Positions 1-4,721 of a DNA stretch of 7,426 nucleotides are shown here, piece after piece; the first letter of the stretch is position 1; every line of letters begins with the position of its first letter. A model generated the notes under the pieces. That model was not told the DNA's origin. It worked only from the letters and a program-made list of their open reading frames with translations, and ran no database searches. The translations under genes and the position numbers were made by a program. The stretch lies in contig SMXE01000016.1 in NCBI GenBank assembly GCA_004357015.1, positions 1 to 7,426 of the forward strand. Reading direction: 5' to 3'. The stretch is from Caldithrix sp. Lineage in GTDB: Bacteria; Zhuqueibacterota; Zhuqueibacteria; Oceanimicrobiales; Oceanimicrobiaceae.

Positions 1-190
1 AATCATGAATGATCACCTGCCGCTCAGAATACTTCGAGTAAACGTCGATCCAAAATTCAATATTAGGCTTAAGAATTGCGGGGCTTGGAAACAAGCCGTT
101 CTTAGAGTTGTTTGCGTACGTGACGACCGTCTCAACAAAGAACAGACTTAAAAACAATAACAAGATGAGTTTCGTAGCTCTAAGAACCAT
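1..190 (-). CDS. Secreted protein, probable MltD-like lytic transglycosylase (N-terminal part only)
   Basis: The minus strand from ATG at 190 stays open to the window edge (63 codons, 3' end missing). Residues 1 to about 26 form a signal peptide: Arg/Lys in the n-region, then a Leu/Phe-rich core (LILLLFLSLFF), then an Ala-containing c-region. The mature start has the motifs FPSP, EFWIDVYSKYS and RQVIIHD. As I recall it, the pattern of a 'FP-x-P' start, 'FW...Y..Y' and 'Q-hydrophobic-H-D' begins the secreted, SLT-domain lytic transglycosylases of the MltD type, which cleave peptidoglycan glycan strands in the periplasm. The catalytic SLT domain and any LysM repeats would lie outside the window, so the enzyme identity is inferred. 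A GGAG Shine-Dalgarno (complement of 197-200) sits 6 nt before the ATG and fixes this start. The ATG at 213 is out of frame and stops after six codons. Confidence 0.6.
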   Translation of the reverse strand, partial: MVLRATKLILLLFLSLFFVETVVTYANNSKNGLFPSPAILKPNIEFWIDVYSKYSERQVIIHD

Positions 191-280
191 CGTCAACTCC
201 AGCAGGGACACATGATGTTTTTCTAATTTAAATACTACAAAATTTCAGCAAAGACCATTCCAACCAGCGGCAAGAACACC

Positions 281-302
281 TGGCGCTTGCTTGCAAGCGC
301 CA
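281..302. repeat. Perfect 10-bp inverted repeat, GC-rich
   Basis: Arms TGGCGCTTGC (281-290) and GCAAGCGCCA (293-302) are exact reverse complements separated by TT, giving a compact hairpin. Neither strand has a U-run immediately after it, so it does not look like a canonical intrinsic terminator. It lies 91 nt upstream of the secreted-protein start and could be an operator, a transcript-stabilising hairpin or part of the neighbouring repeat element. Confidence 0.6.
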
Positions 303-325
303 TAAGAATCCCGCCGCGCAGACTC

Positions 326-401
326 TTTAACCGCGGAGTTCGCGGAGAACGCAGAGTGTTCAGAGGTCTTTTTTGCGACCTCTGAACACTCTGCGGCTAA
401 A
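326..401. repeat. Composite hairpin repeat with 19-bp perfect arms
   Basis: The core is an exact 19-bp inverted repeat, 350-368 against 377-395, with an 8-nt loop TTTTTTGC. An outer pair, TTTAACCGC (326-334) against GCGGCTAAA (393-401), matches at all but one base. Between the outer and inner left arms lies a 9-nt direct repeat, CGCGGAGTT (332-340), CGCGGAGAA (341-349), CGCAGAGTG (350-358). Period-9 'CGCGGAG' hairpins of this kind are, from general knowledge, dispersed intergenic repeats in some environmental bacteria, and their minus-strand translation (SAFSANSAVK) turns up as spurious proteins. Its copy number in this genome cannot be judged here. Confidence 0.75.
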
Positions 402-548
402 TGTCGCTTTTGATTCCAGCTTCGCCGGGTTAGAGTTCTAACCGAGCCGGCTAACAAATAGAGTATCGACAGGGGTGACGGAAGTTATTAACGAGTGTCT
501 GAACGAAATATCGAGGATACAAAAAATGCCGATAAGGTTCAAGTTAAA

Positions 549-941
549 TTACGGCCAGGTGTCTTTGGTTGCTAATTCGAGAGAGTTATTAAACGGGTCT
601 CGAAAGTAAATCGACTTGCCGCCTGACGGCCAGTCATGTTCTTGCTCGATCTCAATATCGAGTTCACGTAGCCGGGCATGCCAGAAATCAATCCGGGCAT
701 GCGAGACCGTGAATGCAACGTGCCCCGGCCCCCTTGCGCCATGTGCAGGCACAGAACCCGGCTTGCCAGTCTCGTCCGGGTTAAACAGCAAAAGCATCGT
801 TTTCCCCACTCGAAAAAAAACGTGCCGCTCGCCCTGTCTGGAATACGCAGCAGCATTGAGCAGCCTGCTATAAAACTCTTCCGCCACGTCGATGTCATTG
901 ACGTAGAGGCAGGTTTCCAGAACTTCGTCTATCAAAACCAT
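549..941 (-). CDS. VOC superfamily (glyoxalase/bleomycin-resistance fold) protein
   Basis: A 130-residue protein of single-module VOC length. The first beta-alpha unit is ETCLYVNDIDVAEEFYSRLL (residues 9-28). The second half carries GHVAFTV (73-79) and ends with the typical RDPFNNSLELA (114-124). Candidate metal ligands are Glu9 (where many members have His), His74 and Glu122. VOC proteins use a bound metal for isomerisation, epoxide opening or dioxygenation, or simply sequester ligands; the substrate cannot be predicted. The start at 941 is preferred over an upstream in-frame ATG at 983. AGGA (complement of 949-952) lies 7 nt before 941, and the best promoter (974-1001) would begin transcripts near 967, inside the longer version. 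It appears monocistronic. The fold is clear; specificity is unknown. Confidence 0.88.
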   Translation of the reverse strand: MVLIDEVLETCLYVNDIDVAEEFYSRLLNAAAYSRQGERHVFFRVGKTMLLLFNPDETGKPGSVPAHGARGPGHVAFTVSHARIDFWHARLRELDIEIEQEHDWPSGGKSIYFRDPFNNSLELATKDTWP

Positions 942-973
942 CACGCATTCCTGTTTGCCTAGCATTTTGCACA

Positions 974-1001
974 AATATAGCAAGAATCAACAAAAAAACA
1001 A
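974..1001 (-). promoter_or_regulatory. Candidate sigma70 extended -10 promoter of the VOC gene
   Basis: Read on the minus strand, TTGTTT (996-1001) is followed by a 16-nt spacer and TATATT (974-979), preceded by TG one base upstream (TGCTATATT, extended -10). Predicted initiation is near 967, giving a leader of about 26 nt that contains the AGGA ribosome-binding site. The -35 matches the consensus at only 3 of 6 positions; the extended -10 compensates. No regulator site is evident. Confidence 0.5.
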
Positions 1002-1110
1002 GTGGATCATCCCTGGCAGAAAGACAACGTCCATCAAGATTTTGTAACATCACGTTATGGCTTGACTATCACCGACGGATTTTCACTTCAGGTTCCGCAT
1101 TAACTTCTGA

Positions 1111-1503
1111 GCTTTCTGCAAGAATTCAGGACGAATCCGGTCACGGCCCACCGTGGACGGTTACGGAAAACCTGACATCATGACGCCGGGCGTAGTGTTG
1201 CTGAATAAAGCAGGAGAACAACGGCATCACCCCCAGCAACATGAAAGCCCGGCTGGAGTTTGCGAAAAAGATCTCGGCACCGGGCAAGACATTATCGACG
1301 GCGAGGGTCGCGTTCAGGCGCTGGACGCCATCGTCATCCCCAGCCAGGCCTTTGCCGGAAGAGCAAATTGCGGATCAGGAGCCGTGTTTCCTTACCCGCC
1401 TGATTGGCGGAAGTTCGAGCGTCTGCCTGCGGTCGGGTTTGTCAGGGATGACGCACTGACCCTGCTCGACCGGATGACCATAAGCTGTACTACAAGCTGT
1501 GAA
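1111..1503 (+). pseudogene. Decayed subtilisin-like (S8) protease remnant
   Basis: Pieces of a subtilase C-terminal half are split over two frames. One frame (1141-1194) reads SRPTVDGYGKPDIMTPGV, like the family's SSRGPT..GR.KPD..APGV loop with a residue lost. A second frame (from 1217) reads NNGITPSNMKARLEF then KKISAPGK (to 1288), like the helix after the active-site serine. The first frame resumes at 1288-1335 with DIIDGEGRVQALDAIV, like the D..YGxGRVDAxxAV end of the domain. Only 22 nt separate the first two blocks, so the segment that should hold the catalytic serine (GTSMATPHVAG-type) is deleted. A third piece ends PDDHKLYYKL-stop at 1470-1502 and I cannot place it. A GTG-initiated frame (1153-1521) spans the region, but only parts of it look protein-like. 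Nothing is recognisable at 1002-1110. Family assignment is by motif recall. Confidence 0.5.
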
Positions 1504-1592
1504 ATTTATCTAACAAACTAAACTTTTGCAGCAAACGGACATATATTTAACATAGTAGAAATTCATTCTTTTTGATCAGATGCGGTGCAATG

Positions 1593-1617
1593 AATTAATC
1601 CAGGCAAAGGATTAATT
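1593..1617. promoter_or_regulatory. 9-bp inverted repeat upstream of the GYF-MinD gene
   Basis: AATTAATCC (1593-1601) and GGATTAATT (1609-1617) are perfect reverse complements around a 7-nt centre, with one more pair possible outside a mismatch. It lies 34 nt before the TTG start, in an AT-rich region (1504-1651) that must contain the promoter; I could not pick a convincing -35/-10 there. It is either an operator for a dimeric regulator or a 5'-leader hairpin. Confidence 0.45.
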
Positions 1618-1651
1618 GATTTCGGAATAAAACTTTTAAGGGAAGTGCACA

Positions 1652-2962
1652 TTGGAGAACTTATTCATCAGGGTTGATGAACGCGAATTCGGGCCGGTAA
1701 AACTCGCGGAACTCAGGGAACTGGTTAAGCAGGGCAGCTTTTCGAAAACCGATTTTATCTGGAGCGAAAATCTGGATGAATGGATCCCTGCCGAGCAGAC
1801 CATAGAACTGCAAGATCTGTTCGACCCCGCCAACGGCAACGGACACGCCACTTATCAGAAGAAGATCTATGCGGTCGCCAGTGGCAAAGGCGGCGTGGGC
1901 AAAACCATTTTTTCGTCGTCGCTGGGCATCGGCCTTGCTTCCATGGGGCAGGAAGTCATCATGGTGGATGCCGACTTTGGCGGCGCCAACCTGCACACCT
2001 GCATGGGCATGCTCGAGCCCGAACTCACCTTTTTCGACTTTTACACTTTGCAGAAGGACTCTCTCAGCGACGTCGTTATCGACACGCCGGTGGACAACCT
2101 GCGCATGATCAGCGGCGCCTGCGGCACCCTTGGGCTTGCAAATCCGAAGTACACCCAAAAGCAGCGCTTCATCCGTGAACTCAAAAAATTGCAGGCTGAT
2201 TCGATTATTCTCGATCTGGGCGCCGGCTCAGGGTTCAACACCATCGACTTCTTCCTGCTCGCCGACGAGCCAATCATTATTATGACGCCGGAACCCACGT
2301 CGATCTATGAGGCCTTCGGATTCATCAAAGTTTGTCTGCTGCGGGAATTGAAGCGCCGCCTGCGCGGCCACGCAGATGTCGTGGAAATACTCGAGAGAGA
2401 AGAGATTAACCGGCCAAACAAAACCGTGTTGACCATCGGTGACCTGCTCGCAGATCTGCAGAAGATCAACCCAGAGGCACATGAGATTTTCGAAAAGACG
2501 CTTGACGATTTTCAGCCGAAGCTTGTCCTCAACATGGTGAAGAGCAGAGATGAGATCAGCGAAGGACAGGCCATTCAGGCGGCGGCTCTGGACTTGCTGT
2601 GCATCAAGCTCGATTTCCTCGGCTACATTTCCTATGACCCGAAAGTCGGTGAAGCCGTGAAGGCCATGAAACCATTTCTGCTCGACAGCCCAAAGGCGAA
2701 AGCCTCGCAGGATTTGTCGGCGCTCATTCGAGTCAACCTGCTCGGTAAGAGTGGTTTCCGGGAAATTCTGGAGAGACGGCGCTGGCGCAAGCATCTCGAA
2801 AGCTACTCGGAAAACTACCCTGAGCATAACATTCTGGATGACGCGGCCATCTGCTCGGTAAAATGCTTCTACTGGGGCGATTGCGAGTATCAGGACGGCG
2901 GCGCGCCATGCCGGGTGCGCCATCTGGAACCGGTGCTGCGGCAACGCATTACGACAGTTTAA
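1652..2962 (+). CDS. GYF_2 domain-MinD/ParA-type P-loop ATPase fusion
   Basis: A 436-residue protein. Residues 1-57 form a GYF_2 (DUF4339) domain: FIRV, FGPV, QGSFS, DFIW, DEWIPA, then LQDLF. A Gly/Asn-rich linker follows. From residue 71 it is a MinD/ParA-family ATPase: deviant Walker A KGGVGKT (79-85), switch I DADFGGANL (106-114), switch II LDLGAG (187-192), and the TPEPTSIYEAFGFIK segment (212-226). About 45 extra residues (roughly 240-286) separate that helix from the strand PKLVLNMV. The C-terminus carries Cys401, Cys405, Cys411 and Cys420 (CX3CX5CX8C), a possible Zn or Fe-S site. MinD-type ATPases cycle between cytosol and membrane to position partners; GYF_2 domains are thought to bind peptides. 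The TTG start is supported by AAGGGAAG (1638-1645) and by the GYF fold beginning at residue 3. It precedes a second GYF gene and the tol operon. Partner and target are unknown. Confidence 0.9.
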   Translation: MENLFIRVDEREFGPVKLAELRELVKQGSFSKTDFIWSENLDEWIPAEQTIELQDLFDPANGNGHATYQKKIYAVASGKGGVGKTIFSSSLGIGLASMGQEVIMVDADFGGANLHTCMGMLEPELTFFDFYTLQKDSLSDVVIDTPVDNLRMISGACGTLGLANPKYTQKQRFIRELKKLQADSIILDLGAGSGFNTIDFFLLADEPIIIMTPEPTSIYEAFGFIKVCLLRELKRRLRGHADVVEILEREEINRPNKTVLTIGDLLADLQKINPEAHEIFEKTLDDFQPKLVLNMVKSRDEISEGQAIQAAALDLLCIKLDFLGYISYDPKVGEAVKAMKPFLLDSPKAKASQDLSALIRVNLLGKSGFREILERRRWRKHLESYSENYPEHNILDDAAICSVKCFYWGDCEYQDGGAPCRVRHLEPVLRQRITTV

Positions 2963-2978
2963 GCGCTTAGCGCCGTAC

Positions 2979-2998
2979 ATCGACAAAGTTTTGTCGAT
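2979..2998. promoter_or_regulatory. Short palindrome between the two GYF genes
   Basis: ATCGACAAA (2979-2987) and TTTGTCGAT (2990-2998) are perfect reverse complements, so the RNA would form an 8-bp stem with an AGTT loop, 17 nt after the ATPase stop. The following bases (ATGAATTGAG) contain no U-run, so it is not a canonical intrinsic terminator. It may be an mRNA-processing or attenuating hairpin, or an operator for the downstream gene. Confidence 0.4.
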
Positions 2999-3041
2999 AT
3001 GAATTGAGAACTTCCAAAATCACAAAACTTGTGGTAACGCC

Positions 3042-3242
3042 ATGCAAGACATCTTTGTCAAAGTTCAGGAAAATACGATCGGTCCCCTTTCCGAAGAGAA
3101 AATCAAGGTTCTGATAGATCAGGGTGTTTTCTCTCTACGGGACGAGGTTTGGAGCAAGAAAGAAGATAAATGGGTGCCTGCGAAAAGCGATTCCCAACTT
3201 ACCGCTTTATTCCCATCGCTCACCGGGACACACGTGTCCTGA
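3042..3242 (+). CDS. Small stand-alone GYF_2 domain protein
   Basis: A 66-residue cytosolic protein that is essentially one GYF_2 (DUF4339) domain: IFVKV, then IGPLSEEKI, QGVFS, DEVWS, DKWVPA and LTALF. An ungapped alignment by eye with residues 1-57 of the upstream ATPase gives 21 identities in 57, so the two domains are probably duplicates. There is no signal peptide, membrane segment or catalytic motif. It follows the ATPase by 79 nt, with a palindrome in the gap, and is followed by about 300 nt before tolQ. The ribosome-binding site is weak (GTGGTAA 8 nt or so before ATG). Frame and domain agree well, so the gene is probably real. It could be a partner of the same ligand the ATPase binds, or a truncated relic of a longer protein. 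Confidence 0.72.
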   Translation: MQDIFVKVQENTIGPLSEEKIKVLIDQGVFSLRDEVWSKKEDKWVPAKSDSQLTALFPSLTGTHVS

Positions 3243-3393
3243 ATTTCGCTTCCTGCTGGCGGATTTATTTGCACGTCGGCTGCCGGATCGGCATTGGCAA
3301 CTTGGGTTTTTCCTTTCACTCCTGTCACGCTGCAAAATTTCAAATGTAATGTTAAAGCGGTGCTTCATCCCCGGCATCCTTCAGATTTTTACC

Positions 3394-3422
3394 TTGCATT
3401 TTGTCGGGTTGTGGAATATATT
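3394..3422 (+). promoter_or_regulatory. Candidate sigma70 promoter of the tol-pal operon
   Basis: TTGCAT (3394-3399), a 17-nt spacer and TATATT (3417-3422) give a near-consensus sigma70-type promoter, with initiation expected near 3429. It lies in the gap between the small GYF gene and tolQ (3243-3540), where I see no gene. Transcripts would have a leader of about 110 nt if tolQ starts at 3541, or 30-43 nt for the upstream alternatives. This suggests the tol operon can be expressed independently of the GYF genes. Confidence 0.55.
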
Positions 3423-3530
3423 GCTTTCGTTTTAAACACAGCACGGCAAGTTTCGTAGGTTGGTTCAGAGCATGGAACTTACCTGCCCTGTATGTGTAAA
3501 AAAAAAGCAACCCGGCCTGAACGCCAACAT

Positions 3531-3534
3531 GGAG
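3531..3534 (+). promoter_or_regulatory. Ribosome-binding site deciding the tolQ start
   Basis: GGAG sits 6 nt before the ATG at 3541. The competing starts (TTG 3460, ATG 3472, ATG 3529) have no equally well placed Shine-Dalgarno; AGGT at 3457-3460 is 11 nt from 3472. Confidence 0.5.
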
Positions 3535-3540
3535 TACTGC

Positions 3541-4311
3541 ATGACATTTCTTAACGCCTGTATCATCGGCTTTTCCATCAACCCGCAGCCGTTTTCGCCC
3601 CCGAATACACTTGACCTTGTTTTGCATGCCGGTATCGTCGCCAAGGTTGTGCTCGGCATTTTGCTGATTTTTTCTATCGTGTCCTGGGGAATTATCTTCG
3701 ACAAGCTGCGCGTGTTGAGCAAGGTGCGCAAGGAATCGGATCGGTTTCTCCAGATGTTTCGGCAGCGGCGCGGCACGCGCGATATCATGCAAGCCAGCCG
3801 TCAATGGCCGAACAATCCCTTTTCCGCCATCTTCAAAGAGGCCTACTGGCTGTTCAACAAGAACGATGGAGCAGGCTCAGACCCTTCCCTCAGCGGCAGT
3901 GTGGATATGCTGCGGGAGCAAAAGGGCAAGCAAGAGCACACGTCCCAGGACCTTGTGCGGGTGTTCGACGCAGTGGCGAGCCGGGAGATGCTGAATCTTG
4001 AGAGGAATCTGCCCTTCCTCGCAACCACTGCCAGTGTCAGTCCGTTCTTCGGGCTGTTCGGCACGGTGTGGGGCGTGATGACCGCCTTTGTCGCCATTGG
4101 TGCGTCCGGTTCCGCGGACCTGTCCGTGGTGGCGCCCGGCATCGCGGAGGCGTTAATCACCACCATTGCCGGCCTCGGCGCGGCCATCCCGGCGGTGGTA
4201 GCCTACAATCATTTTGTCAGCAAACTAAGACGCCTGAGCTCCGAGCTGGAAATTTTTTACTCCAACCTGATCGAAGCCTTCGCAAAGCGGGAGACACATG
4301 AAGTCCGCTAA
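3541..4311 (+). CDS. tolQ: TolQ, proton-channel subunit of the Tol-Pal motor
   Basis: A 256-residue inner-membrane protein of the MotA/TolQ/ExbB family (E. coli TolQ is about 230). The first membrane helix is at about 28-53 (LHAGIVAKVV through SWGIIF). A cytoplasmic loop carries FDAVASREMLNLERNLPFLA. Helix 2 holds SPFFGLFGTVWGVM (about 167-180) and helix 3 PGIAEALITTIAGLGAAIPA (about 199-218). The pore-lining threonines correspond to Thr175 in GLFGT and Thr208 in ALITT. With TolR it converts proton flow into movement of the TolA-like protein. The start at 3541 is chosen for its GGAG. Earlier in-frame starts would add up to 27 residues, including a CPVC motif that is atypical of TolQ. The 3' end overlaps tolR by 14 nt, indicating translational coupling. 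Confidence 0.93.
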   Translation: MTFLNACIIGFSINPQPFSPPNTLDLVLHAGIVAKVVLGILLIFSIVSWGIIFDKLRVLSKVRKESDRFLQMFRQRRGTRDIMQASRQWPNNPFSAIFKEAYWLFNKNDGAGSDPSLSGSVDMLREQKGKQEHTSQDLVRVFDAVASREMLNLERNLPFLATTASVSPFFGLFGTVWGVMTAFVAIGASGSADLSVVAPGIAEALITTIAGLGAAIPAVVAYNHFVSKLRRLSSELEIFYSNLIEAFAKRETHEVR

Positions 4312-4696
4312 GTACACATCGCTTGGGGAGATCAACGTCACGAGTCTGGTCGATGTCATTCTGGTGCTCCTCATCATTTTTATGATCACGGCGCCACTGC
4401 TACGTTCCGGCATGTCGGTGGATCTGCCACAGAGCATGGCAAAGGAAATCGACCCAAAGGAATCCATCGTGCTGACAGTGGACAAGGGCGGCGCCCTGTT
4501 CTGGGACAGAGAACAAATCACACTGACGGTACTGCGTGAACGCCTCGAGAAACGCAAAGTTAGCAACCGGCTCAAGCCGCTTTTACTGCAAGGTGACAAG
4601 GAGGCGTTGTACGGCTATGTCATCGACGTGATGGACATCATCAAGGAGCTCGGCATTGGCAAACTCGGCCTGGTTTTGAAACCGCGCCAGAGATAG
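4298..4696 (+). CDS. tolR: TolR, ExbD/TolR-family stator subunit
   Basis: A 132-residue protein with the ExbD/TolR plan: a short cytosolic N-terminus, one membrane helix (about 17-34, LVDVILVLLIIFMITAPL) and a periplasmic domain. Asp19, in SLVDVIL, is the conserved protonatable residue inside the pore formed with TolQ. The segment INVTSLVDV before it is characteristic. The periplasmic part ends with LLQGDKEALYGYVIDVMDII and the IGKLGLVLKP strand. It starts inside tolQ with GGGAG just upstream of the ATG, so the two should be made in fixed ratio. ExbD is the close alternative, but tolB and pal downstream settle it as TolR. Confidence 0.93.
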   Translation: MKSAKYTSLGEINVTSLVDVILVLLIIFMITAPLLRSGMSVDLPQSMAKEIDPKESIVLTVDKGGALFWDREQITLTVLRERLEKRKVSNRLKPLLLQGDKEALYGYVIDVMDIIKELGIGKLGLVLKPRQR

Positions 4697-4721
4697 TGGC
4701 TTCGGTTAAGGACGAGATCCG

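Larger units (their letters stand above)
191..548. other. Non-coding gap with two inverted repeats
   Basis: This stretch separates the 5' end of the secreted protein from the 3' end of the VOC gene, both on the minus strand. I see no convincing gene. The only open frame of any length on the minus strand (245-457) is the conceptual translation of the hairpin repeat itself and has no credible domain. The AT-rich part at about 215-260 should hold the promoter of the secreted protein, but no clear -35/-10 pair stands out. The two inverted repeats are listed separately. Nothing recognisable is present at 402-548. Confidence 0.6.

Noticed and set aside
350..395. The 19-bp hairpin as an intrinsic terminator for the VOC gene
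   Set aside because: The T-run is in the loop, not after the stem, and on the minus strand the stem is followed by GC-rich sequence.
245..457. A 70-codon minus-strand open frame
   Set aside because: Most of it is the translation of the hairpin repeat at 326-401; the peptide SAFSANSAVK is a typical artefact of such repeats.
678..962. Plus-strand open frames opposite the VOC gene
   Set aside because: The VOC motifs, ribosome-binding site and promoter all support the minus strand; the plus frames show no family features.
2228..2986. A 252-codon minus-strand open frame opposite the MinD ATPase gene
   Set aside because: It is antisense to a gene with complete Walker and switch motifs, has no recognisable domain, and is a mirror of that gene's codon bias.
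3281..3293. TGCCG-GAT-CGGCA as a terminator after the small GYF gene
   Set aside because: The stem is only 5 bp and the T-run begins more than ten bases later.
3124..3435. A 103-codon plus-strand frame overlapping the end of the small GYF gene
   Set aside because: It is out of frame with the GYF domain, has no ribosome-binding site, and its composition looks non-coding.
3352..3804. A 150-codon minus-strand open frame over the tol promoter and the tolQ 5' end
   Set aside because: It overlaps certain tolQ coding sequence, has no domain, and lacks a Shine-Dalgarno that I can see.
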